Below are positions 1-8,336 of a stretch of 64,000 nt of DNA, piece by piece. The notes under the pieces were generated by a model, which had not been told where the DNA came from, made no database searches, and saw only the letters and a list, made by a program, of their open reading frames with translations. The position numbers were made by a program, and so were the translations under genes. Position 1 is the stretch's first letter; every line of letters begins with the position of its first letter. This DNA comes from Streptomyces litmocidini (GTDB lineage Bacteria; Actinomycetota; Actinomycetes; Streptomycetales; Streptomycetaceae), in assembly GCF_014649755.1 (NCBI RefSeq), contig NZ_BMTQ01000014.1, positions 124,001-188,000 on the forward strand. The letters are read 5' to 3'.

Positions 1-1017
1 TCCGCGTTCCTCAAGGCGTGCCGACGCGAGCCGGTGCCCCACACCCCCGTCTGGTTCATGCGACAGGCCGGCCGCTCCCTCCCCGAGTACCTGAAGGTCC
101 GCGAGGGCATCCCCATGCTCGAGTCGTGCATGCGGCCCGAGCTGGTCACCGAGATCACGCTCCAGCCGGTGCGCCGCCACAAGGTCGACGCCGCCATCTA
201 CTTCAGCGACATCGTCGTCCCGCTCAAGGCCATCGGCCTCGACCTCGACATCAAGCCCGGCGTCGGCCCGGTCGTCGCCGACCCCATCCGCACCCGCGCC
301 GACCTGGACCGGCTGCGCGACCTCACCCCCGAGGACGTCCACTACGTCACCGAGGCCATCGGCATGCTCACCGATGAGCTGGGCGACACCCCGCTCATCG
401 GCTTCGCCGGCGCGCCTTTCACCCTCGCGAGCTACCTCGTCGAGGGCGGCCCGTCGCGCAGCCACGAGCACACCAAGGCGCTCATGTACGGCGACCCGCA
501 GCTCTGGGCCGATCTGCTCGACCGCCTCGCCGAGATCACCTCGGCCTTCCTCAAGGTCCAGATCGAGGCCGGCGCCTCCGCCGTGCAGCTCTTCGACTCC
601 TGGGTGGGCGCCCTCGCCCCGGCCGACTACCGCCGCTCGGTGATGCCGGCCTCCACCAAGGTCTTCGACGCGGTCGCCTCCTACGGCGTCCCGCGCATCC
701 ACTTCGGCGTCGGCACGGGCGAGCTCCTCGGCCTGATGGGCGAGGCCGGCGCGGACGTCGTCGGCGTCGACTGGCGCGTCCCGCTCGACGAGGCCGCCCG
801 CCGCGTCGGCCCCGGCAAGGCCCTCCAGGGCAACCTGGACCCGGCCGTGCTCTTCGCCTCGCGCGAGGTCGTCGAGGCCAAGACCGACGAGGTCCTGGCC
901 GCCGCCGAGGGACTGGAGGGGCACGTCTTCAACCTGGGCCACGGCGTCATGCCGGCGATGGACCCGGACGCGCTGAGCCGCCTCGTCGAGTACGTGCACA
1001 CGCGGACGGCCCGCTGA
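1..1017 (+). CDS. hemE: Uroporphyrinogen decarboxylase HemE (5' end outside window)
   Basis: Decarboxylates the four acetate side chains of uroporphyrinogen III to give coproporphyrinogen III in the cytoplasm. The frame is open from base 1, so the true start lies upstream; 338 residues are visible against about 350 for the family, so only roughly 15-20 are missing. The family signature PVWFMRQAGRSLPEY is near the visible N-terminus, followed by the GFAGAPFTLASYLVEGG segment and a late NLGHGVMP motif, all diagnostic. A GTG at base 34 is in frame but falls inside conserved sequence, so I do not take it as the start. It shares the strand and pathway with hemY and hemQ further on, but minus-strand genes separate them, so it is not simply co-transcribed with them. 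Confidence 0.97.
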   Translation, partial: SAFLKACRREPVPHTPVWFMRQAGRSLPEYLKVREGIPMLESCMRPELVTEITLQPVRRHKVDAAIYFSDIVVPLKAIGLDLDIKPGVGPVVADPIRTRADLDRLRDLTPEDVHYVTEAIGMLTDELGDTPLIGFAGAPFTLASYLVEGGPSRSHEHTKALMYGDPQLWADLLDRLAEITSAFLKVQIEAGASAVQLFDSWVGALAPADYRRSVMPASTKVFDAVASYGVPRIHFGVGTGELLGLMGEAGADVVGVDWRVPLDEAARRVGPGKALQGNLDPAVLFASREVVEAKTDEVLAAAEGLEGHVFNLGHGVMPAMDPDALSRLVEYVHTRTAR

Positions 1018-1557
1018 GGGAGCCGTCCGCGCGGCGGATGCCGGGTGTGCACAGAACTCGCAGTCGATGGGCGGGTTGTTGCCCGTCCGCACCCGGCAGA
1101 CGTCGAAGCCGTCGCCGCCGTTGGCCGTCCCGTTGTCGGTGTCGACCCTGAGGCAGTCGTTGCCGGTGCTGCCGCGGACGATCCCGCCGGGGGACACCGT
1201 GCCGCTGACGACGACGTAGTCCGAGTCCGGGCTGCCCTCGACGAGGCCGCCGGCCCCGACGGACCGGGCCGAGATGTGGTCGCGGCCCGGGCCGCCGGTG
1301 ACATGGCCGAGGACCGGGCCGTTCACCGTGATGCAGTCGTTGCCGCCGAGGCCGTTGACCGTGTCGCCGGCGGCCGCCTCCGCGCACACGATGTGGTCGT
1401 TGCCGGAGGTGCCGTTGACCACCCCCGTGGGGCCGGGGCCGACGGGGACCCCGTTGACGGCGCACGTCGTCCGCGCGTGGGCGGGAGTCGCCGTCAGGGC
1501 GACGGGGGCGATGACGGGAGAGGCGGCGCAGAGCGCACGCACGCTGTGTCGGATCAC
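1018..1557 (-). CDS. Secreted Gly/Asn/Asp-rich hypothetical protein, stop codon not found
   Basis: From a GTG at 1557 the minus strand reads a good Sec-type signal (VIRHSVRALCAASP, then a hydrophobic stretch ending TPAHA) and a mature region of NGTSGNDHIVC and GLGGNDCITVNG type units. These resemble the calcium-binding-like repeats of short exported actinobacterial proteins, with cysteines at regular places. The recognisable protein runs to about IDCEFC near base 1036. No stop follows: the frame stays open antisense to hemE, codon for codon, all the way to base 1. I place the boundary at the hemE stop for convenience. Stop loss, sequence error or a diverged 3' end are all possible. Function unknown. 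Confidence 0.55.
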
Positions 1558-1623
1558 AGGAAGAGTCACCCGAGGTGACCTCGTGCGCGCACACCGTCAC
1601 CCTGGGTGAGTCCTCCGCCCGGG

Positions 1624-2997
1624 TCAGCCCGCCGCCCTCACGGCCCCCGCCGCCTTCCGCGCCGCGATCAGCACCGGGTCCCACACCGGCGAGAACGGCG
1701 GCGCGTACCCCAGGTCCAGGGCCGTCATCTCCTCCACCGTCATCCCCGCCGTGAGCGCCACCGCCGCGACGTCCACCCGCTTCGCCGCGCCCTCCCGGCC
1801 CACGATCTGCACCCCGAGCAGCCGGCCCGTGCGCCGTTCGGCCAGCATCTTCACCGTCATCGGCGCCGCCCCCGGGTAGTAGCCCGCCCGGCTCGTGGAC
1901 TCGACCGTCGCCGCCACGAACCGCAGCCCGACCTCCCGGGCGTCCTTCTCCCGCAGGCCCGTCCGGGCGATCTCCAGGTCGCACACCTTCGACACCGCCG
2001 TGCCCACGACACCCGGGAAGGTCGCGTAACCGCCGCCCACGTTCGCCCCGATCACCTGGCCGTGCTTGTTCGCGTGCGTGCCCAGCGGCACGTGCCGCTC
2101 CCGGCCCGTGACCAGGTCCAGGACCTCCACGCAGTCGCCGCCGGCCCAGACGTTCCCGTGGCCCCGGACCCGCATCGACAGATCGGTGAGCAGCCCCCCG
2201 TGCGCCCCGAGGGGCAGCCCCGCCGCCCGCGCGAGGGAGGTCTCGGGCTCCACGCCCGTACCGAGCACCACCACGTCCGCCGGGTACTCGTCCTCCTCCG
2301 TCGCCACCGCCCGCACCCGGCCGTCCGAGCCCGTCAGGACCTTCGTCACCGGCGCCGAGACGACCGTCCTGATCCCCAGACCGTCCATCGCCCGGTGCAC
2401 GAGCCGCCCCATGTCCGGATCGAGGGTCGCCATCGGCTGCTCGCCCCGGGTCAGCACCGTCACCTCGTAGCCCCGGTTCAGCAGGGCCTCCGCCATCTCC
2501 ACCCCGATGTACCCGGCGCCGACGACGACCGCCCGCCGGCCCGGCGTCGCGGACAGCGAGTCGAGCAGCGCCTGGCCGTCGTCGAGGGTCTGCACCCCGT
2601 GCACCCCGGGCGCGTCGATCCCCGGCAGCGGAGGGCGCAGCGGCCGGGCCCCGGTCGCGATCACCAGCTTGTCGAAGCCCGTCCACGTCTCCGTGCCCGC
2701 CTCCAGGTCCCGCGAGCGGACCCGCTGCCCCGGGAGGTCGATCTCCGTCACCTCGGTCCGCGTCCGCAGGCCGATGTCACGGGCCCGGTGCTCCTCGGGA
2801 GACCGCGCGATCAGTTCCTCCCGCGCGGCCACGTCCCCGCCGACCCAGTACGGGATGCCGCAGGCCGAGTACGAGGAGAAGCGCCCGCGCTCGAAGGCGA
2901 CGATCTCCAGCTCGGAGGGGGACCTGAACCGACGTGCCTGCGACGCGGCGGACATGCCCGCCGCGTCGCCACCGATGACCACCAGACGTTCGCTCAT
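1624..2997 (-). CDS. FAD/NAD(P)-dependent disulfide oxidoreductase, CoA-disulfide reductase / NADH oxidase family
   Basis: A 457-residue flavoprotein. An N-terminal FAD-binding motif VIGGDAAGMSAAS (residues 7-19), a single redox cysteine (Cys46 in SYSACGIPYWVGG), a second NAD(P)-binding motif VVVGAGYIGVEMAEAL near 155-170, and the FAD-contacting VWAGGDCVEV around 290 give the domain order of CoA-disulfide reductases and NADH oxidases. The C-terminal dimerisation domain (TVKMLAERRTGRLLGVQIVGREG) is present. Members reduce CoA disulfide or persulfide, or oxygen, with NAD(P)H; the exact substrate cannot be told from sequence. The start ATG lies just 10 bases from the downstream end of the DUF4349 gene, so the two probably form one transcript. 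Confidence 0.88.
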   Translation of the reverse strand: MSERLVVIGGDAAGMSAASQARRFRSPSELEIVAFERGRFSSYSACGIPYWVGGDVAAREELIARSPEEHRARDIGLRTRTEVTEIDLPGQRVRSRDLEAGTETWTGFDKLVIATGARPLRPPLPGIDAPGVHGVQTLDDGQALLDSLSATPGRRAVVVGAGYIGVEMAEALLNRGYEVTVLTRGEQPMATLDPDMGRLVHRAMDGLGIRTVVSAPVTKVLTGSDGRVRAVATEEDEYPADVVVLGTGVEPETSLARAAGLPLGAHGGLLTDLSMRVRGHGNVWAGGDCVEVLDLVTGRERHVPLGTHANKHGQVIGANVGGGYATFPGVVGTAVSKVCDLEIARTGLREKDAREVGLRFVAATVESTSRAGYYPGAAPMTVKMLAERRTGRLLGVQIVGREGAAKRVDVAAVALTAGMTVEEMTALDLGYAPPFSPVWDPVLIAARKAAGAVRAAG

Positions 2998-3007
2998 GGG
3001 AGAGACG

Positions 3008-4000
3008 CTACTTCTCGGGGGCCTCCCGGGGCTGCGGGGGCTTCGGCGACGCGGGTCCCGCGGGCGCTCCGGCGGCGTTCCGCGGGGCGTCCGGCAGGGC
3101 GGGAGCCGGGGCCGCCGGCCGGGGACGGGCCGCGAGGCGCGGCCGGACGAGACGGCGCCACAGGACGAAGACGACCAGGGCGACCGCGAGCCACGGGGCC
3201 AGGGCGGTCAGGACGATCCCGATCCAGGCCGCCGCGCCCACCAGCGCGTTCCAGCCGCCGCTCAGGGCGTCCCCGAAGCCGGGACGGCCCTCCTCCGGCT
3301 CCTCCGCCGGCGGCTTCTCCTTCTCGGAGAGCCGCAGGGTGATCGTCGCCATCGTCGTCCGGTCCTTCAGCGAGGCCCGCTGGGCGAGCAGCGCCTCCAG
3401 ATCCGCCTGGCGCCGGCTCAGCTCGCCCTCCAGGGTCACCACGTCGGACAGCTTCTCCGCCCGGTCCATCAGGGTCCGCACCCGCGCCACGCTCGCCCGC
3501 TGGGTGGCGATCCGGCTCTCCACGTCCACCACCCGGTCGGTGACGTCCTTGGCCTCCGCCCTGCGGTCGAGGAGCCTCCCGGTGCCCGCGAGCTCGGCGA
3601 GGACGGAGTCGTACCGCTCCTGCGGCACCCGCAGCACGATCTGCGAGGCGAGGTGTGCGTCGTCGACGCGCTCCGTCGACTCGTTCTCCACGTGCCCGCC
3701 CGCGTCCGCCGCCACCCGGCGGGCCGTGACCAGGGCCTTCGCCGCGTCCTTCACCTCCACGGAGAGCGAGGCGGTACGGATGACGTGCTGCCCGGCCGCC
3801 GGTTTCGACGCGGGCTTCCCGGCGGCCCCCGCGCCGCCCTCGGCCGCCGAGCGGTCCGCGGCCCCCGCGTCGGCGGGCTCCGCCGCCGCGCCCCTCCTGC
3901 CGTCCGAGGCCGTGTCCGCGGAGCCCGCCCCGCAGCCGGCCAGGGCCAGTGAGGCGGCCAGCAGGACCGCGGCCGCCGTTCTCGTTCTTGCTGCCCGCAC
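3008..4000 (-). CDS. DUF4349 domain lipoprotein
   Basis: A 330-residue envelope protein. The GTG at 4000 is chosen because GGGGGA sits six bases upstream and it gives a short signal with a lipobox (LALAGC). A low-complexity Ala/Gly linker is followed by the DUF4349 body (IRTASLSVEVKDAAKALV, LRVPQERYDSVLAEL, LDRRAEAKDVTDRVVDVES), which contains heptad-like coiled coil in the 150-230 region. A C-terminal transmembrane helix (WIGIVLTALAPWLAVALVVFVLW) and a Pro/Ala-rich tail follow. The family has no assigned enzymatic role; it is probably a membrane-bound surface protein. It is transcribed toward, and probably with, the flavoprotein gene. Confidence 0.85.
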   Translation of the reverse strand: MRAARTRTAAAVLLAASLALAGCGAGSADTASDGRRGAAAEPADAGAADRSAAEGGAGAAGKPASKPAAGQHVIRTASLSVEVKDAAKALVTARRVAADAGGHVENESTERVDDAHLASQIVLRVPQERYDSVLAELAGTGRLLDRRAEAKDVTDRVVDVESRIATQRASVARVRTLMDRAEKLSDVVTLEGELSRRQADLEALLAQRASLKDRTTMATITLRLSEKEKPPAEEPEEGRPGFGDALSGGWNALVGAAAWIGIVLTALAPWLAVALVVFVLWRRLVRPRLAARPRPAAPAPALPDAPRNAAGAPAGPASPKPPQPREAPEK

Positions 4001-4138
4001 GAGGATCCCCCAAGGTGGTGACGAGTGATGCCCCTTGGACGTACGACCCCCGGGCGGGGGTTGCCCTCCGGCGGTAGCGATGCGGTCACGGTCCGGCCTC
4101 GGAACGGGAGCGGGCGGGCGGTTTGAGAGAGTGGTGCC

Positions 4139-5602
4139 ATGAACGCGGACACCACGGGACAGCACGCCGGGCCTCATGTCGTCGTCGCCGGAGGCGGGAT
4201 CGCCGGCCTCGCCGCCGCCCACCGGCTGGCCCTCGCCGGTCACCGGGTGACCCTCCTCGAAGCGGACGGCCGCCTCGGCGGCAAGCTCCTCGCCGGGGAG
4301 ATCGCGGGCGCGCCCGTCGACCTCGGCGCCGAGTCCCTGCTCGCCCGCCGCCCCGAGGCCGTCGCCCTGGCCCGGGCCGTCGGCCTCGGCGACCGGCTCC
4401 AGGCCCCCGCGACCACCACCGCGTCCGTCTGGTCCCGGGGCGAACTGGTCCCCATGCCCAAGGGACACGTCATGGGCGTCCCCGGCACTCCCGCCGCCGT
4501 CGAGGGGCTCCTCTCGGCGGAGGGCGTGCGCCGGATCGGCGGCGACCTGGAGCTGCCGCCGACCGAGATCGGCGAGGACGTCGCCATCGGCGCGTACGTC
4601 GCCGCCCGCATGGGCCACGAGGTCGTGGACCGGCTCGTCGAACCCCTCCTCGGCGGGGTGTACGCCGGTGACGCCCACCGCATCTCGATGAAGGCCGCCG
4701 TCCCCGCCCTCTTCGAGGCCGCCCGCGTCCACCCCACGCTCACCGCCGCCGTCCACGCCGTCCAGCGCGCCGGCGCCGCCACCCCCGCCGACGCGGCGGG
4801 CGCCGCCACCGGCCTGGGCGGCTCCGTCTTCCTCGGCATCGAGGGAGGCATCGGCACCCTCCCCGGCGCGGTCGCCGACGCGATCCGCGCCGCCGGCGGC
4901 GAGATCCTCACCGGCACGCCCGTCGAGGCACTGGTCCGCACCGGCGCCACCGGCTGGCGGGTGGTGACCCGGGACCGGACCCTCGACGCCGACGCCGTCG
5001 TCCTCGCCACCCCCGCCGGCACCACCGCCGGACTCCTCGGCGGCCTCGCCCCGGCCGCCGCCGCCGAGCTCGACGCGATCGACTACGCCTCCATGGCCCT
5101 GATCACCCTCGCCTTCCGCCGCTCCGACACGCCCGCCCTGGAGGGCTCCGGCTTCCTCGTGCCGCCGGTCGACGGCCACACCGTCAAGGCCTCCACCTTC
5201 TCCGCCCAGAAGTGGCGGTGGGTCTCCGACGCCGCCCCCGACCTGTTCGTGCTGCGCACCTCCGTCGGCCGCCACGGCGAGGAGGCACAGGTCCACCGCG
5301 AGGACTCCGACCTCGTCGACGCCTCCCTCAAGGACCTCGCCGCCGCCACCGGACTCTCCGCCCGCCCGGTCGCGAGCACGGTCACCCGCTGGGCCGACGG
5401 CCTGCCCCAGTACCCCGTCGGCCACCTCGCCCGCGTCGCCCGCGTCCGCGCGGCCGTCGCCGCCCTCCCCGGGCTGCGGCTCGCGGGCGCCGCGTACGAC
5501 GGCGTCGGCATCCCCGCCTGCATCGCCTCGGCCCACCGCGCGGCCGACGAGATCATCGCCACGTCGGGAACGGGGCACCCCGGTGCGGGGCACTCCTCGT
5601 GA
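4139..5602 (+). CDS. hemY: Coproporphyrinogen III oxidase (HemY/CgoX, protoporphyrinogen oxidase family)
   Basis: A 487-residue flavoenzyme. The dinucleotide motif VVVAGGGIAGLAAAHRLALAGH (split here: VVVAGGGIAGLAAAH at residues 14-28) continues into LLEADGRLGGKL, the classic N-terminus of PPO/CgoX enzymes. The C-terminal FAD motif is LAGAAYDGVGIPACIASAH. In actinobacteria this enzyme acts on coproporphyrinogen III, making coproporphyrin III that CpfC then loads with iron; that assignment comes from family knowledge and from hemQ lying next door. The ATG is preceded by GAGAGAGTGGTGCC, a modest ribosome site. hemQ follows after 17 bases, so the two are very likely one operon. Confidence 0.94.
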   Translation: MNADTTGQHAGPHVVVAGGGIAGLAAAHRLALAGHRVTLLEADGRLGGKLLAGEIAGAPVDLGAESLLARRPEAVALARAVGLGDRLQAPATTTASVWSRGELVPMPKGHVMGVPGTPAAVEGLLSAEGVRRIGGDLELPPTEIGEDVAIGAYVAARMGHEVVDRLVEPLLGGVYAGDAHRISMKAAVPALFEAARVHPTLTAAVHAVQRAGAATPADAAGAATGLGGSVFLGIEGGIGTLPGAVADAIRAAGGEILTGTPVEALVRTGATGWRVVTRDRTLDADAVVLATPAGTTAGLLGGLAPAAAAELDAIDYASMALITLAFRRSDTPALEGSGFLVPPVDGHTVKASTFSAQKWRWVSDAAPDLFVLRTSVGRHGEEAQVHREDSDLVDASLKDLAAATGLSARPVASTVTRWADGLPQYPVGHLARVARVRAAVAALPGLRLAGAAYDGVGIPACIASAHRAADEIIATSGTGHPGAGHSS

Positions 5603-5619
5603 CGGGCGAGAATAGGCGT

Positions 5620-6333
5620 ATGAGTGCGCCCGAAAAGATCCCGAACGCCGGTAAGAAGGCGAAGGACCTCAACGAGGTCATCCGCTACACCCTGTGGTCC
5701 GTCTTCAAGCTGCGCGACGTTCTCCCCGAGGACCGCGGCGGTTACGCCGACGAGGTCCAGGAGCTGTTCGACCAGCTCGCGGCCAAGGACATCACGGTCC
5801 GCGGCACGTACGACCTCTCCGGTCTGCGCGCCGACGCCGACGTCATGATCTGGTGGCACGCCGAGACGAGCGACGAGCTCCAGGAGGCGTACAACCTCTT
5901 CCGCCGCACCAGGCTGGGCCGCGCCCTGGAGCCGGTCTGGTCGAACATGGCGCTGCACCGCCCCGCCGAGTTCAACAAGTCGCACATCCCGGCCTTCCTG
6001 GCCGACGAGAACCCGCGCGACTACGTCTCGGTGTACCCCTTCGTGCGCTCCTACGACTGGTACCTGCTGCCGGACGAGGACCGCCGCCGCATGCTCGCCG
6101 ACCACGGCAAGATGGCCCGCGGCTACCCCGACGTCCGTGCCAACACGGTCGCCTCCTTCTCGCTCGGCGACTACGAGTGGCTCCTCGCCTTCGAGGCCGA
6201 CGAGCTGCACCGCATCGTCGACCTCATGCGCCACCTGCGCGCCTCCGAGGCGCGGATGCACGTCCGCGAGGAGGTCCCGTTCTTCACCGGCCGCCGCAAG
6301 AGCGTCGCCGACCTGGTGGCGGGCCTGGCCTGA
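5620..6333 (+). CDS. hemQ: Coproheme decarboxylase HemQ/ChdC
   Basis: Makes haem b from iron-coproporphyrin III by two hydrogen-peroxide-dependent oxidative decarboxylations, the last step of the coproporphyrin-dependent pathway. The 237-residue length is typical for actinobacteria. RPAEFNKSHIPAFL and PRDYVSVYPFVRSYDWYLLP are family signatures. Tyr135 is the likely radical tyrosine and His162 (LADHGKMARGYPD) the likely proximal haem ligand, both inferred from position within conserved segments. The ATG at 5620 has a weak GGGCGAG ribosome site and lies 17 bases after hemY. A strong hairpin follows the stop. The ferrochelatase-type CpfC needed between HemY and HemQ is not in this window. Confidence 0.96.
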   Translation: MSAPEKIPNAGKKAKDLNEVIRYTLWSVFKLRDVLPEDRGGYADEVQELFDQLAAKDITVRGTYDLSGLRADADVMIWWHAETSDELQEAYNLFRRTRLGRALEPVWSNMALHRPAEFNKSHIPAFLADENPRDYVSVYPFVRSYDWYLLPDEDRRRMLADHGKMARGYPDVRANTVASFSLGDYEWLLAFEADELHRIVDLMRHLRASEARMHVREEVPFFTGRRKSVADLVAGLA

Positions 6334-6349
6334 CGGCCGTACGAGACCT

Positions 6350-6384
6350 GGTGGCGCGCCCGGCTCCCGGCCGGGCGCGCCACC
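6350..6384 (+). terminator. Strong hairpin after hemQ
   Basis: A perfect 15-bp inverted repeat (arms GGTGGCGCGCCCGGC and its complement, 5-base loop TCCCG) begins 17 bases past the hemQ stop. There is no T-run, which is usual for high-GC actinobacterial terminators. It most likely ends hemY-hemQ transcription. Confidence 0.75.
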
Positions 6385-6455
6385 CCTTGACCCGGAAGAT
6401 CAGACGGCGGGCGGCACCCTTGCCCGCCGCTCCAGCGACACCGGGTCCGGCTCCG

Positions 6456-6484
6456 GGTGCGGCGCGCGTCACGCGCGCCGCACC
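6456..6484 (-). terminator. Near-perfect palindrome ending the TIGR04222/DUF692 operon
   Basis: Fourteen-base arms (GGTGCGGCGCGCGT and its complement) separated by one base, lying 34 bases downstream of the last minus-strand gene of the operon that ends at 6518. Together with the hairpin at 6350-6384 it forms a double terminator between convergent units. It could also fold on the plus strand and act bidirectionally. Confidence 0.65.
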
Positions 6485-6517
6485 GGCGTCATTTCCGGGA
6501 CCTCTTCCCGTGGGCGC

Positions 6518-7240
6518 TCAGCCCCGCAGGGCCGCACGGAGCTCCGGTTCGAGGACGGCGGGACCGCGTGTCGCGAGGGCGGTCAGCGGATCGGTCCGCG
6601 AGAGCCCGGCGAGCAGCCGCTGCCCGGTCGGCGACGCCCAGCGGGTGTGCGGATAGACCTCGGCCCGGCCGATCAGCAGGCAGAGCCCCGACCCGACCAA
6701 CGGCAGCGCGAACGCGGCGACGACCAGGGACCGGTCGGCCGTCGGCACCAGGAGCGCCGCGACCGTTCCGAGCACCAGCGTCACCAGGAACCCCGCCCGC
6801 ACCGCCCGCACCCCCGCCGCGACCTCCCGGCGGCCCTCCTCGGACACGGCGAGCCCCCGGCCGACCAGATCCTCCGCGAGGAGGCGTACGGACTCGGCGT
6901 CGGCCACCACCGGACGGACGGCGGGGACCGGCGACTGCCCGCCGGGCCCGATGGCCGCGAGCACCGCGCGCTCCAGCTCGTCCCCACCGGTCGCGTCCAC
7001 GACCGTCGCCCAGCCGGTGCGGGCGAGCAGCAGCCGCCGCGACCGGTGCATCGACACCAGGGTCAGATCGGTGACCCGGAGCGGCCCCCCGGCGAGGTAG
7101 GCCGCCTCGCGCACGGTGAGCTCCCGCGCCCCGTCGGGCGGCCCGTGCGGGCGGTCGGCGGCGAGCGAGGCGCGCCAGGCCCGCACGCAGCCGACACCGG
7201 CCACGGCGTACGCGACCAGGAGGAGCGGAACCCAGATCAT
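6518..7240 (-). CDS. TIGR04222-type membrane protein without Cys tail
   Basis: A 240-residue protein, third in the operon. It starts MIWVPLLLVAYAVAGVGCVR, one N-terminal membrane helix, then a soluble part (LTVREAAYLAGGPLRVTDLTLVSMHRS) matching the pattern AAYLAGGPxRVxDxAL of the TIGR04222 family, and two further hydrophobic segments (AGFLVTLVLGTVAALLVP; LVVAAFALPLVGSGLCLLIG). It parallels the neighbouring gene (EVAFLNGGPARVVDTALAAL) but stops after the membrane region, with no Cys-rich extension. It may be a partner or regulator of the tailed protein. It lies 47 bases downstream of that gene and ends before a palindromic terminator. Function unknown. Confidence 0.82.
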   Translation of the reverse strand: MIWVPLLLVAYAVAGVGCVRAWRASLAADRPHGPPDGARELTVREAAYLAGGPLRVTDLTLVSMHRSRRLLLARTGWATVVDATGGDELERAVLAAIGPGGQSPVPAVRPVVADAESVRLLAEDLVGRGLAVSEEGRREVAAGVRAVRAGFLVTLVLGTVAALLVPTADRSLVVAAFALPLVGSGLCLLIGRAEVYPHTRWASPTGQRLLAGLSRTDPLTALATRGPAVLEPELRAALRG

Positions 7241-7287
7241 GCCCCGGTTCTACGGGACGAGGGGCAGGCCCGCCACCCGATCGGCCC

Positions 7288-8334
7288 TCAGCCGCTGGAG
7301 CTGGAGCACGAGCTGGAGCTCGAACACGAGCTGGAGCTGCCGCAGCTCGACCCGCCGCCGGAGCTGCCGCAGCTCGACCCGCCGGAGCAGGACCCCGAGG
7401 AACAGGACCCGGACGAGCACGAACCGCCGCCGCCCGAGCACGAGCTCCCGCCCCCCGAGCAGGAGCTCCCGCCGCCGCCTCCGCAGGAGCTGTTGGTCGC
7501 GCACCACTCGGTCGCCGCGCCGAGGACGTCCGCGTCCGCGGACGAGAAGTGCGACGGAGAGGGCCGCCCGCCGCGCCCGTTCCGCCGCCGCGGCGGCGCG
7601 TGGAACCGGGCGGCGGCGACGAGCTGCTCCCGCAGCACCGGATCCGGCACGGCCCGCAGCCCGTGCAGGGCCACGAGGTGCCCGGCGTCGGAGAGGTGGC
7701 CGTGGGCCCGCCCGTACACGAAGACCGCACGGCGGCCGGCCGAGGTGAGCTGCCCCGAGGAGACCGAGCCGCAGACGATCGCGGTGATCCCGGCGGCCAG
7801 CAGCACCGGCAGCACCTTGATGACGAACGGGAACCGGAACTCCGGGTCGCCGGCGAAGTCGATCACGGTGAGGAGGATCGAGACCGGGAAGAGCACGAGG
7901 GCCGTCAGGCCGAGGGCGACGCACCAGCGGGCCGTGGTCCGCCGCGTCGACGGCGGGACGATCAGCCTGCGCGCCGCGAGGCCGTCGCCGATCTCCTGGA
8001 CCGCCGGGTGCCGCATCACGCCGAGACGCAGAGGGTGCAGGGCCCCGGTCGGGGCGGCCGCGTGCTCCTGGAGGACGGCGCGCTCCACCGGGTCGTACGC
8101 GGTGGGGCGGACGACCGCGACGATGCCGGGGCCGCCGATCGCGATCCTGCCGTCCGCCTGGAGGGCGGCGAGCGCGGTGTCGACGACGCGGGCCGGGCCG
8201 CCGTTGAGGAAGGCGACCTCGTACCGGTCGTGGACGGGCCCGCCGGGCCCGCCGCGCGTCCGGACGACCCGGGTGACGACGAGGGCGATGCCGACGGCGC
8301 CCGCGAGGTGGACGAGCACGAGCAGGATGTCCAT
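7288..8334 (-). CDS. TIGR04222-type membrane protein with Ser/Gly/Cys-only C-terminal tail, probable MNIO substrate
   Basis: A 348-residue protein. The ATG at 8334 has GGAG six bases upstream; an ATG at 8340 overlaps the stop of the upstream DUF692 gene as ATGA but has no spacing from GGAG, so 8334 is preferred. Order: N-terminal membrane helix (ILLVLVHLAGAVGIALVV), TIGR04222-like domain (YEVAFLNGGPARVVDTALAAL, then LHPLRLGVM), two central membrane helices near 150-205, a basic linker, and a last 67 residues composed only of Ser, Gly and Cys with ten cysteines, most preceded by Ser. This tail is the likely target of the neighbouring MNIO enzyme, by analogy with known MNIO substrates. The chemistry and function are inferred. 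Confidence 0.85.
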   Translation of the reverse strand: MDILLVLVHLAGAVGIALVVTRVVRTRGGPGGPVHDRYEVAFLNGGPARVVDTALAALQADGRIAIGGPGIVAVVRPTAYDPVERAVLQEHAAAPTGALHPLRLGVMRHPAVQEIGDGLAARRLIVPPSTRRTTARWCVALGLTALVLFPVSILLTVIDFAGDPEFRFPFVIKVLPVLLAAGITAIVCGSVSSGQLTSAGRRAVFVYGRAHGHLSDAGHLVALHGLRAVPDPVLREQLVAAARFHAPPRRRNGRGGRPSPSHFSSADADVLGAATEWCATNSSCGGGGGSSCSGGGSSCSGGGGSCSSGSCSSGSCSGGSSCGSSGGGSSCGSSSSCSSSSSCSSSSG

Positions 8335-8336
8335 GG

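Noticed and set aside
947..2686. Long minus-strand ORF of 579 codons
   Set aside because: It is Arg/Gly-rich shadow sequence across the flavoprotein gene and the secreted-protein region, with no family motif and no ribosome site; the in-frame alternatives are clearly coding.
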